Assembly: GCA_943369755.1 (NCBI GenBank)
Contig: CALROG020000005.1
Location: 1 to 64,000, forward strand
Direction of reading: 5' to 3'
Source of the DNA: CALROG01 sp943369755
Lineage (GTDB): Bacteria; Pseudomonadota; Gammaproteobacteria; Burkholderiales; Burkholderiaceae_C
DNA length: 64,000 nt
Shown here one piece after another: positions 52,473 to 60,943 of the stretch. Every line of letters begins with the position of its first letter. The first letter of the stretch is position 1. Under the pieces are notes generated by a model, which was given only the letters and a program-made list of their open reading frames with translations, was not told the origin of the DNA and made no database searches. Made by a program: the position numbers and the translations under genes.

Positions 52473-53575
52473 AGACCATCCGCCGGTTGATCTACACCGA
52501 AGTGCTGGGCTCGGTGCTGTTTGTGACCCTCGGATTTCTGGCGCTTTTCTTCTTTTTTGACTTTGTCGACGAGCTGCCCAATGTGGGCAAGAGCGGGGAC
52601 GACGGCTACCAGGTCACGCATGCACTGGCCTACGTGGCGCTGCTGTTGCCCAGCCATTTGTACGAGCTGCTGCCTATTGCGGTGCTGATTGGCACCATTT
52701 TTGTGATGGCGCGGCTGGCCCAAAGCTCCGAATACACCATTCTGCGCACCAGCGGCCTGGGGCCCTGGCGTGCCTTGCGCATGCTGCTGAGCCTTGGCCT
52801 GGTGTTCGTGCTGCTGACCTTTGCCACCGGCGACTACCTGGCCCCAGCGGCCGACCGCACCGCGCAGTTACTCAAAACCCGCTACCAGGGCCGGATCACC
52901 ATCGGCCAGACCGGCGCATGGATCAAAGAGCGCCAGGGCGACAACGCCTACACCGTGAACGTGGGCGCGCTGGCCGCCGACGGTGCCCTGCTGGGCGTGC
53001 GAATTTTTGAGTTTGATGCCCGTGGCGCGCTGGTGTCGCAGACTCAGGCCAAGCGTGCCAGCTTTGGCACTGACGCCTCCTGGACGCTTGAAAGTGCCGA
53101 GCGCAGCGAATTCCGCACCCAGGGCACGCAAGGCGTGAAAGTGGAACACCGCAGCCTGCCGAGCTTGCGCTGGCCGACAGAAATAAGCCCCGAAATGGTA
53201 TCGGTAGCGCTGCTCAAACCTGACCGCATGAGCGCAATTGACCTGTTCCAGTACATCCGCCACCTGGAGGCCAACAGCCAGACCTCGCAGCGCTATGAAA
53301 TCGAGTTCTGGCGCAAAGTGTTCTACCCCCTTAGTTGCCTGGTAATGGTGGTGCTGGCCCTGCCTTTTGCCTACCTGCACTTTCGCAGCGGCAGCATCAC
53401 CACCTACGTATTTGGCGGCGTGCTGATCGGCATCAGCTTCTTCCTGCTGAACAACGTGTTTGGCTACATTGGCAACCTGCAAAGCTGGTGGCCCTGGCTC
53501 ACCGCCGCCGCGCCCGGGCTGATCTACAGCGTGCTGTCCCTGGGTGCGTTTGGCTGGCTGGTGTTGCGGAGGTAG
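52469..53575 (+). CDS. lptG: LPS export ABC transporter permease LptG
   Basis: The 368-residue partner of LptF starts at GTG 52469 (KTIRRLIYTEVLGSVLFVTLGF) overlapping the lptF stop as GTGA. It has the same six-helix plus jellyroll plan. The coupling region EFWRKVFYPLSCLVMVVLALPF is conserved. Confidence 0.96.
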   Translation: MKTIRRLIYTEVLGSVLFVTLGFLALFFFFDFVDELPNVGKSGDDGYQVTHALAYVALLLPSHLYELLPIAVLIGTIFVMARLAQSSEYTILRTSGLGPWRALRMLLSLGLVFVLLTFATGDYLAPAADRTAQLLKTRYQGRITIGQTGAWIKERQGDNAYTVNVGALAADGALLGVRIFEFDARGALVSQTQAKRASFGTDASWTLESAERSEFRTQGTQGVKVEHRSLPSLRWPTEISPEMVSVALLKPDRMSAIDLFQYIRHLEANSQTSQRYEIEFWRKVFYPLSCLVMVVLALPFAYLHFRSGSITTYVFGGVLIGISFFLLNNVFGYIGNLQSWWPWLTAAAPGLIYSVLSLGAFGWLVLRR

Positions 53576-53580
53576 CGGCT

Positions 53581-53937
53581 GTGCTTGGCGTTATTTTGTT
53601 TGCCCATGGTTCGCGTGACCCGCTGTGGCGCAAGCCCATTGAAGCGGTGGCCGAGCGCATCCGCGCCAGTGCGCCGACGGTGCCTGTGCGTTGCGCCTAC
53701 CTGGAGCTCAGCACCCCTGATCTCCCCACTTCCGCTACTGATTTAATAGCGGCTGGCGCAACACTGGTGCGGGTTACACCGCTTTTTCTGGGTACCGGAA
53801 AGCATGCCCGGGAAGACTTGCCCTTGCTGATGGAGCAGCTCCGTGCCACCCACCCGGCCATACAGTTCGAACTGCAACAAGCCGTGGGAGAAGACCCGCG
53901 GCTCACCGCACTGATGGCCGAAATAGCCCTGGGCTGA
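53581..53937 (+). CDS. cbiX: CbiX/sirohydrochlorin chelatase-like protein
   Basis: The 118-residue single-domain chelatase has the catalytic histidine in ILFAHGSRDPLW and the VTPLFLGTGKHAREDLP metal/substrate segment. It inserts cobalt or iron into sirohydrochlorin for B12 or siroheme. GGAGG lies nine bases before the GTG at 53581, six bases after lptG. The following CysB-type regulator makes a siroheme and sulfate link plausible. Residues about 51-60 (SATDLIAAG) coincide with a partial family-A repeat. Confidence 0.88.
   Translation: MLGVILFAHGSRDPLWRKPIEAVAERIRASAPTVPVRCAYLELSTPDLPTSATDLIAAGATLVRVTPLFLGTGKHAREDLPLLMEQLRATHPAIQFELQQAVGEDPRLTALMAEIALG
53733..53772 (+). repeat. Possible partial family-A repeat, copy 7 (inside cbiX)
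   Basis: CGCTACTGATTTAATAGCGG followed by CTGGCGCA resembles the left block of the family; the right block is missing. The encoded DLIAAGATLV is normal for CbiX, so chance similarity is possible. Confidence 0.35.
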
Positions 53938-53992
53938 CGTTCTCATAGACCTGATCGGTCATAATGAACCCTTGTCTTAGTAGACATTCAAT

Positions 53993-54937
53993 ATGAACCT
54001 GCATCAGTTCCGTTTTGTCCAGGAGGCGGCCCGGCGCAACCTGAACCTGACCGAGGCCGCCAAAGCCTTGCACACCTCCCAGCCCGGCGTCTCCAAGGCC
54101 ATCATTGAGCTGGAAGAAGAACTGGGCGTTGAGATTTTTGCCCGCCACGGCAAGCGCCTCAAACGCATCACCGAGCCAGGCCAGCATGTGCTGAAAAGCA
54201 TTGAACTGATCATGCGTGAGGTCAGCAACCTCAAGCGCATCGGTGAGCAGTTCAGCGCCGAGGACAGCGGCACGCTGTCCATTGCCACCACCCACACCCA
54301 GGCCCGCTACGTGCTGCCGGTGCCCGTGGTCAAGCTGCGCGAGGCCTACCCCAAGGTCAACGTCAGCCTGCACCAGGGTACGCCCGACCAGGTGGCCCGC
54401 ATGGTGCTGGACGAAGTGGCCGAGATCGGCATTGCCACCGAGTCGCTGGCAAACTACCCCGAGCTGGTAACCCTGCCCTGCTACGAATGGCAGCACATGC
54501 TGGTGCTGCCTCCAACCCACGCATTGGCAAAAAAAGAACGGCTGTCACTGGACGACCTGGCAACCGAACCGATCATTACCTACCACCCGTCTTTCACCGG
54601 CCGTACCCGCATCGACAACGCCTTTGCCACAAAAAAGCTCACGCCGCGAATTGCGCTGGAAGCAATTGACTCAGACGTCATCAAAACCTATGTGCGCCTG
54701 GGTCTGGGCATTGGCATCGTGGCCGAGATGGCGGTGCGGGATGACGGCAGCAACGCCGACCTGGTGGTGCGCCCGCTTGGCCACCTGTTTGGCCAGAACG
54801 TGGCGCGCGTGGCCTTCAAACGCAGCGCCTACCTGCGCAACTTTGTCTACAAGTTTGCCGAGTTGCTAAGCGACCGGCTCGACCGCAACCTGATCGCCAG
54901 GGCCATGACCGGCCATGTGAATGACTATGAGCTCTGA
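53993..54937 (+). CDS. cysB: CysB-family LysR-type transcriptional regulator
   Basis: The 314-residue regulator has an N-terminal winged helix-turn-helix (NLTEAAKALHTSQPGVSKAIIELEEELGVEIF) and a two-lobed effector domain with TTHTQARYVLP and VSLHQGTPDQVA, the family's O-acetylserine or sulfate-ester pocket. It controls sulfate assimilation. The gene lies after cbiX and overlaps the aminotransferase start. Confidence 0.92.
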   Translation: MNLHQFRFVQEAARRNLNLTEAAKALHTSQPGVSKAIIELEEELGVEIFARHGKRLKRITEPGQHVLKSIELIMREVSNLKRIGEQFSAEDSGTLSIATTHTQARYVLPVPVVKLREAYPKVNVSLHQGTPDQVARMVLDEVAEIGIATESLANYPELVTLPCYEWQHMLVLPPTHALAKKERLSLDDLATEPIITYHPSFTGRTRIDNAFATKKLTPRIALEAIDSDVIKTYVRLGLGIGIVAEMAVRDDGSNADLVVRPLGHLFGQNVARVAFKRSAYLRNFVYKFAELLSDRLDRNLIARAMTGHVNDYEL

Positions 54938-56111
54938 CACCACCATCGACCGCACGCCGCTCCTGCAAACCAAGCTGCCCGCAGTAGGCACCACCATCTT
55001 TACCGTCATGTCGGGGCTGGCCGCCGAAAAGGGAGCGGTGAACCTGGGCCAGGGCTTCCCCGACTTTGACTGCGACCCACAGCTTGTGAACGCCGTCACC
55101 GACGCGATGGGCAAGGGCCTGAACCAGTACCCCCCCATGCCAGGCGTGCCGGTGTTGCGCGAAGCCATATCGCAAAAGATTCAGGCCATGTACGGCCGCC
55201 ATTACGACGCCGCGACCGAAATTACCGTCACCGCGGGGGCCACGCAGGCCATCATCACCATCATCCTGGCGGTGGTTCGACCTGGGGACGAAGTGATTGT
55301 GCTGGAACCCTGCTATGACAGCTATGTACCCAATATTGAACTGGCTGGCGGCAGCGTGGTTCGCGTGCCGCTCACGCCCGGCACCTTCCGGCCCGACTTC
55401 GACAAAATCGCGGCGGCCATCACGCCCAAAACCCGTGCCATCCTGATCAACAGCCCGCACAACCCCAGCGCCACCGTCTGGACGCGGGACGACATGCTCA
55501 AGCTGCAGGAACTGCTGGCCCCCACGGACGTGCTGCTGATCAGCGACGAGGTGTACGAACACATGGTGTACGACGGGCAAGACCACCAGAGCGCCGCCCG
55601 TTTTCCCGGCCTGGCGGCACGGGCCTTCATCGTCAGCAGCTTTGGCAAGACCTATCACGTGACGGGCTGGAAAATCGGCTACGTGGCCGCGCCCGCGCCG
55701 TTCACGGTTGAATTTCGCAAGGTGCACCAGTTCAACGTGTTCACCGTGAACACGCCGATGCAGTACGGCCTGGCCAGTTTCATGGCAAACCCCCAGCCGC
55801 ACCTGCAACTGCCCGCCTTCTACCAGCGCAAGCGCGATTTGTTCCGCGATGGCCTCGAGGCCACCAAGTTCAAGCTGCTGCCCAATGAGGGCAGCTACTT
55901 TCAGTGCGTGGACATCTCAGGCCTGGCCGTGCCCGAGCGCAACCTGCCCGATGGCGAGTTCTGCAAGTGGCTCACTACCGAGGTGGGCGTGGCAGCCATT
56001 CCGCTTTCAGCCTTCTATGGCAACGGCTTCGACCAGCGCGTGGTGCGCTTTTGCTACGCCAAGAAGGACGAAACGCTACACGCTGCGCTGGGGCGGCTGG
56101 CACGGCTTTAG
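54921..56111 (+). CDS. PLP-dependent aminotransferase (methionine/kynurenine aminotransferase type)
   Basis: The 396-residue fold type I enzyme has GFPDFDCDP, the N-P pair in NSPHNPS (177-183), D209 in SDEVYEH and the PLP lysine K243 in SSFGKTYHVTGWKIGY. This layout fits E. coli YbdL, which prefers methionine, and kynurenine aminotransferases. The ATG at 54921 lies within the end of cysB; ATG 54927 is an alternative. Co-transcription with a sulfur regulator supports methionine as substrate. Confidence 0.92.
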   Translation: MTMSSDTTIDRTPLLQTKLPAVGTTIFTVMSGLAAEKGAVNLGQGFPDFDCDPQLVNAVTDAMGKGLNQYPPMPGVPVLREAISQKIQAMYGRHYDAATEITVTAGATQAIITIILAVVRPGDEVIVLEPCYDSYVPNIELAGGSVVRVPLTPGTFRPDFDKIAAAITPKTRAILINSPHNPSATVWTRDDMLKLQELLAPTDVLLISDEVYEHMVYDGQDHQSAARFPGLAARAFIVSSFGKTYHVTGWKIGYVAAPAPFTVEFRKVHQFNVFTVNTPMQYGLASFMANPQPHLQLPAFYQRKRDLFRDGLEATKFKLLPNEGSYFQCVDISGLAVPERNLPDGEFCKWLTTEVGVAAIPLSAFYGNGFDQRVVRFCYAKKDETLHAALGRLARL

Positions 56112-56174
56112 CCAGCCGCCGTACATGATGGCGTCGGCCATCGCCAGTGAATGTATCTGCGATAGCGCACGCTG

Positions 56175-56855
56175 CTACCGCGCCACCCAGCCCCCGCAAA
56201 CCGGGAACACTTGGCCGACAAAGCAGTCTGCGGCACTGCTGCACAGGTAGGCGGCAAACATTGCGTCTTCCTGTGCCGCCACCAGGCGGCCCAGTGGCAC
56301 TTCGCGTGCCAGGCGCTCCTGAAAGCGCGGATTGGCCTGCACCTCTGGCGGGAAATACGTGGGGTTGTCCACAAAATTCTGTGCAATGGCGTTGACCTGC
56401 ACGTTGTGCGGTGCAAGCTCCACCCCCACCGCCTGCACCCAAGCCAGCTGGGCACCGCGCGCGGCGCTGTAGGTCGAGGCGCGCTTCATGCCGCGCAGCG
56501 CTGACGCGCTGCCCACCACCAGCACCTTGCCCGAGCGGCGCGCCACCATGGCCGGTGCGGCGGCACGCAGCAGCCCGGGCAGCGGGTCGACCAGCGCTGC
56601 AAACACCTGCCGCCATTCGTCCTGCGTCACGTCCGCAGCTGCGGTGGACGGTGCCTTGAGCGCCAGGTTGGCGACCAGCACGTCAATCGCGCCCGCCGCC
56701 TGAACCACCCGTTCAGCCGCGCCCGGCTCAGCCAGCGCCTGGGCATCTGCCACGACCTGAGCACCTTGCTGCGCGAACACCTCGCACAGCGTTGGCCCCA
56801 TGAATTCGGTGCACTGGGTGATCAGGACACGCTTGCCCACCAGGATGTTTTGCAT
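56175..56855 (-). CDS. Short-chain dehydrogenase/reductase-like protein with altered active site
   Basis: The 226-residue Rossmann protein has VVGSASALRG with the catalytic serine and Y129, but the lysine of the YxxxK motif is R133 (TYSAARGAQ). The glycine-rich loop is also unusual (ITQCTEFMGP rather than TGxxxGxG). It may have lost dehydrogenase activity or use another cofactor mode. GGAG precedes the ATG at 56855. It converges on the aminotransferase gene and follows hrpA on the same strand. Confidence 0.82.
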   Translation of the reverse strand: MQNILVGKRVLITQCTEFMGPTLCEVFAQQGAQVVADAQALAEPGAAERVVQAAGAIDVLVANLALKAPSTAAADVTQDEWRQVFAALVDPLPGLLRAAAPAMVARRSGKVLVVGSASALRGMKRASTYSAARGAQLAWVQAVGVELAPHNVQVNAIAQNFVDNPTYFPPEVQANPRFQERLAREVPLGRLVAAQEDAMFAAYLCSSAADCFVGQVFPVCGGWVAR

Positions 56856-56911
56856 GTTGGCTCCAGTCAGAAAACCATTGATATTAGTTTGGACTTTGGC
56901 CACCTGCGCGT

Positions 56912-59900
56912 CTACTGATTCAACTGCCCCCATACCTTGTCCAGCCGCTTGATGCTCACTGGCTGCGGGGTGCGCAGCTCCTGGGCGAAGAAGCTCACCC
57001 GCAGCTCTTCCAGCAGCCAGCGCAATTCGCTCATGCGGTCATCCACGCTGCCCTTGCGCTCGGCCACAAGACGCCAGTAGCGCTGTTCCTGCGGGCGCAG
57101 CTCGGCCAGCTTTTGGGCGTCGCGTGCCGGGTCAGTGCGCAGCTTGTCCAGCCGCAGGGTAATGGCCTTCAGGTAGCGGGCAAAGTGCTGTAGCTGGGCC
57201 CAGGGGGTGTTGGCCACAAAGCGTTTGGGCATCAGGCGTTGGAGCTGCTGGGCCACGTCGGCTGTGGCGTCAGGCTGGTTTTTGGTGTCTTTCAGCTTGC
57301 GCGTGGCACCGGCGTATTCCAGCAAAATCAGGCCCGCCAGCCGTGCCACTTCATTGGCGATCAGGGTCAGCCGCCCCCTGCCCTCGTCCACCCGGCGCTT
57401 GAAGTCCAATTCGTTCTTGGGCAACGGCTCCAGCAAAAAGGCGCGCTCCAGCGCCAGGTCGATGATCTGGTCGCGCAGCTCTTCCTGGGTCCCCAGGGGC
57501 ATGAAGGCCACGGCCATTTTTTGCAGCTCGGGGATGTTCTTTTCCAGGTACTTCAGCGCGTCTTTTATCTGCAATGCAAACAGGCGGCGCAGGCCCGCGC
57601 GGTGCTTGGCGGCGGCCACCTCGGGCTCGTCAAACACCTCAATGCTCACCGCGTCTACACCGTCGATCAGCGCCGGAAAACCAATCAAGGTTTGCCCGCC
57701 TTTTCGGATTTCCATCAGCTCGGGCAGCTCACCGAAGCGCCAGGCGGTGTAGCGCTGGTCAGTCGCCTGCGCCGCGCTTGCTACACTTTTTATAGTGGCT
57801 CCCGCAGCATCTACGCGGGCTACAGCCTGATTCGTTGCTTTTTCAGGGCTGGCGGCGGTCACCGCCCCTTTCATTGCGGCCAGCGCCTGGAAGGCACCGC
57901 GCGCCTGTGCGCCCAACTCGGCCTTGAGCGCGCCCAGGTTGCGTCCGGTGCCGAGCTGGCGGCCATGCTCGTCGACCACGCGGAAGTTCATGAACAAGTG
58001 CGGTGCCAGCATGTCGAGCTTGAAGTCGGCTCGCTTGACGTCCAGGCTGGTTTCGTCGCGCACAAGTTTCAGCAACGCGTCGGTCAGGCTGCCGCCGCCC
58101 CAGGCTTGTGGCGTGCTCAAGGCCGCAGCCAGCCGCGCGGCCGACTCCGGCAGCGGCACAAAGCGCGAGCGCGGGCGCTGTGGCAGGCTTTTCAGCAACG
58201 CCTGTACCTTGTCCTTCAGGATGCCGGGCACCAGCCATTCGGCGCGCTCGTCGCTGACCTGGTTCAGCACAAACAGCGGCACTGCCACTGTCAGGCCGTC
58301 GCGCGGGTCGCCGGGCTCATGCAGGTAGCTGGCGGCGCAGTCCACGCCGCCCATGCGAATCGTCTTGGGGAAGGCGTTGGTGGTGATGCCCGCTGCCTCA
58401 TGGCGCATCAGTTCGTCGCGGGTGAGCTTGAGCAGCTCGGGCTGCTTGCGCGCCTCTTCGCGGTACCACTGCTCAAAGCCCAGGCCACTGCAAATGTCGG
58501 GCGGCAGCTGCTGGTCGTAAAAGGCAAAGATCAGTTCGTCGTCCACCAGCACGTCTTGCCGGCGGGCCTTGTGCTCCAGCTCTTCCACCTGGCCAATGAG
58601 CTTGTGGTTGGCCGCCAGGAAGGGCAATTTGGTTTCCCAATGGCCGGCAACGAGCGCCTCGCGGATGAAGACTTCGCGGGCGGCGTGCATGTCCACCCGG
58701 CCAAAATTCACCCGCCGACCGCTGTACACCACCAGGCCGTAGAGCGTGGCGCGCTCCAGCGCCATCACTTCGGCGGCCTTTTTTTCCCAGTGCGGGTCCA
58801 GCAACTGTTTTTTGAGTAGATGGCCGGCTACCTGCTCGATCCATTGCGGCTCGATGTTGGCAAGGCCGCGGCCAAACAGGCGCGTGGTTTCCACCAGCTC
58901 GGCCGCCACGATCCAGCGGCCCGGCTTCTTGCTCAGGTGCGCGCCGGGGTGGCGATGAAACTTGATGCCGCGGGCCCCCAGGTATTCCGACTGCCCGGAG
59001 CCGCTTGTCCTGGGCCCGGTCGACGGGTTCGAGGCGGCTTCTTCCAGCTTGTAGCCAATATTGCCCAGCAGGCCGGCCAGCATCGACTTGTGCAGCTCTT
59101 CGTAGCTGGCGGGCAGCGTGTTCAGCCGCCACTGGTGCTCGGCCACCACGGTATGGAGCTGGGTGTGAATGTCGCGCCACTCGCGCACCCGGCGCACGCT
59201 GACAAAGTTCTGCCGCAATAGCTGCTCGTACTGGCGGTTGCTGAGCTTGTGCGCCTGGTTGTGGCCGCCGCGCGCGTCGTTGATCCACTTCCACAGCTTC
59301 AAATAGCCGCTGAACTCGCTTTTTTCGTCGTCAAATTTGGCATGGGCCTGGTCGGCCTGTTGCTGCGCGTCCATGGGGCGGTCGCGCACATCCTGCACGC
59401 TCAGGGCGGCGGCAATCACCAGCACCTCGTCCAGCGCGCCACGGCTGCGCGCCTCCAGAATCATGCGCCCGACCCGTGGGTCAAGGGGCAGCTTGGCCAG
59501 CTCCCGGCCCGTGGGCGTCAGCTCGTTGGCGTCGTCCACCGCGCCCAGTTCGTTGAGCAACTGGTAGCCATCGGCAATGGCGCGGCCAGAAGGCGGCTCG
59601 ATAAACGGGAACTGCGCGACATCGCCCAGGCGCAGCGACTTCATTCGCAAGATCACCCCAGCCAACGAGCTGCGCAGGATCTCCGGGTCGGTAAAGCGCG
59701 GACGGGCGTTGAAGTCTTTTTCTTCGTAAAGCCGGATGCAAATGCCATCGGCCAGGCGGCCGCAGCGGCCTGCGCGCTGGTTGGCGGCGGCCTGGCTGAT
59801 CGGTTCCACCAGCAACTGCTCGACCTTGCTGCGAAAACTGTAGCGCTTAACCCGCGCCGTGCCGGCGTCGACCACAAAACGGATGCCGGGCACCGTGAGC

Positions 59901-60910
59901 GAGGTTTCGGCCACATTGGTGGCCAGCACTATGCGGCGGGCGCTGTGGCTGTCGAAAATCTGGTCTTGCTCGGCCTGGCTCAGCCGCGCAAACAGCGGCA
60001 GCACCTCGGCGTTGCGCGTCAGTGGGCTGTGCGACAGGTGGCGGCGCAGGTGGTCGGCGGCCTCGCGGATTTCGCGCTCGCCGGGCAAAAACACCAGAAT
60101 GTCACCGCTGGCGTTACCTGCCCAAAGTTCGTCCACCGCGTCGGCAATGGCGTCATTCAGGTCGTGCTCGCGGCTTTCCTCGAAGGGCCGCCAGCGTTGC
60201 TCCACCGGGAACATGCGCCCCGAGACCATGATCACGGGAGCAGGCAGCCACTCGCCCCCACGCTCCCCCACTACGTGTGGGTCGCTGCCCCCCGAGGGGG
60301 CCTCGCCCGCCTTGGGGCGGCCCGGCGGCGGGCGACGCGACGCAAAATGCCGGGCAAACCGGTCGGCATCAATCGTGGCGGACGTAACGATCACCTTCAG
60401 GTCAGGCCGGCGCGGCAGTATCTCGCGCAGGTAGCCCAGCAAAAAGTCGATGTTCAGGCTGCGCTCATGGGCCTCGTCAATGATGATGGTGTCGTAGGCC
60501 TTCAGCAGCGGGTCGGTCTGGGTCTCGGCCAGCAAAATGCCGTCGGTCATGAGCTTGACGGACGCGTCACGGCTCAGCCGGTCCTGAAAGCGCACCTTGA
60601 AACCCACCACCTCACCCAGCGGCGTGTCCAGCTCCTGCGCAATGCGTTTGGCCACGCTGCTGGCCGCAATGCGGCGCGGCTGGGTGTGGCCAATCAGCTG
60701 GCCCTTTTGGCCGGGCGCTGCATTGAGCTTGCCGCGCCCCATCGCCAGCGCAATTTTTGGCAACTGGGTGGTTTTGCCCGAGCCGGTTTCACCGCAGACG
60801 ATCACCACCTGGTGCGCCGCAATGGCGGCCATGATCTCGTCGCGCTTGCCCGAGACCGGCAGTGATTCAGGGAAGGTAATGCTCAGTTGCGCCAAGGCTC
60901 GATAACTCAA
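56912..60910 (-). CDS. hrpA: ATP-dependent RNA helicase HrpA
   Basis: The 1332-residue DEAH helicase has GETGSGKT (40-47), DEAH (145-148), TSAT (176-179), the ratchet and OB-fold domains, and the long C-terminal DUF3418 region that defines HrpA. It resolves stalled ribosomes on mRNA in E. coli. Two segments are repeat-encoded: about 192-223 (Pro/Gly-rich, from a family-B repeat, between motifs III and IV) and about 1026-1046 (from a family-A repeat). Confidence 0.95.
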   Translation of the reverse strand: MSYRALAQLSITFPESLPVSGKRDEIMAAIAAHQVVIVCGETGSGKTTQLPKIALAMGRGKLNAAPGQKGQLIGHTQPRRIAASSVAKRIAQELDTPLGEVVGFKVRFQDRLSRDASVKLMTDGILLAETQTDPLLKAYDTIIIDEAHERSLNIDFLLGYLREILPRRPDLKVIVTSATIDADRFARHFASRRPPPGRPKAGEAPSGGSDPHVVGERGGEWLPAPVIMVSGRMFPVEQRWRPFEESREHDLNDAIADAVDELWAGNASGDILVFLPGEREIREAADHLRRHLSHSPLTRNAEVLPLFARLSQAEQDQIFDSHSARRIVLATNVAETSLTVPGIRFVVDAGTARVKRYSFRSKVEQLLVEPISQAAANQRAGRCGRLADGICIRLYEEKDFNARPRFTDPEILRSSLAGVILRMKSLRLGDVAQFPFIEPPSGRAIADGYQLLNELGAVDDANELTPTGRELAKLPLDPRVGRMILEARSRGALDEVLVIAAALSVQDVRDRPMDAQQQADQAHAKFDDEKSEFSGYLKLWKWINDARGGHNQAHKLSNRQYEQLLRQNFVSVRRVREWRDIHTQLHTVVAEHQWRLNTLPASYEELHKSMLAGLLGNIGYKLEEAASNPSTGPRTSGSGQSEYLGARGIKFHRHPGAHLSKKPGRWIVAAELVETTRLFGRGLANIEPQWIEQVAGHLLKKQLLDPHWEKKAAEVMALERATLYGLVVYSGRRVNFGRVDMHAAREVFIREALVAGHWETKLPFLAANHKLIGQVEELEHKARRQDVLVDDELIFAFYDQQLPPDICSGLGFEQWYREEARKQPELLKLTRDELMRHEAAGITTNAFPKTIRMGGVDCAASYLHEPGDPRDGLTVAVPLFVLNQVSDERAEWLVPGILKDKVQALLKSLPQRPRSRFVPLPESAARLAAALSTPQAWGGGSLTDALLKLVRDETSLDVKRADFKLDMLAPHLFMNFRVVDEHGRQLGTGRNLGALKAELGAQARGAFQALAAMKGAVTAASPEKATNQAVARVDAAGATIKSVASAAQATDQRYTAWRFGELPELMEIRKGGQTLIGFPALIDGVDAVSIEVFDEPEVAAAKHRAGLRRLFALQIKDALKYLEKNIPELQKMAVAFMPLGTQEELRDQIIDLALERAFLLEPLPKNELDFKRRVDEGRGRLTLIANEVARLAGLILLEYAGATRKLKDTKNQPDATADVAQQLQRLMPKRFVANTPWAQLQHFARYLKAITLRLDKLRTDPARDAQKLAELRPQEQRYWRLVAERKGSVDDRMSELRWLLEELRVSFFAQELRTPQPVSIKRLDKVWGQLNQ
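57779..57833 (+). repeat. Dispersed palindromic repeat, family A, copy 6 (inside hrpA)
   Basis: Plus strand TGCTACACTTTTTATAGTGG, CTCCCGCAG, a variable loop and CGCGGGCTACAGCC. Read by hrpA on the other strand it gives AVARVDAAGATIKSVAS, the same frame as in yejF and truB. Confidence 0.75.
60243..60330. repeat. GC-rich dispersed repeat, family B-like, copy 3 (inside hrpA)
   Basis: Contains CCCCCACGCTCCCCCACTAC, TGCCCCCCGAGGGGGC and CGCCTTGGGGCGGCCCGG, a pattern I associate with Comamonadaceae intergenic DNA. In hrpA it encodes a Pro/Gly-rich insert in the helicase core and keeps the frame. Confidence 0.6.
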
Positions 60911-60943
60911 AGCCCGTGATTATCGGCGCTTGGCCATCGGGGG

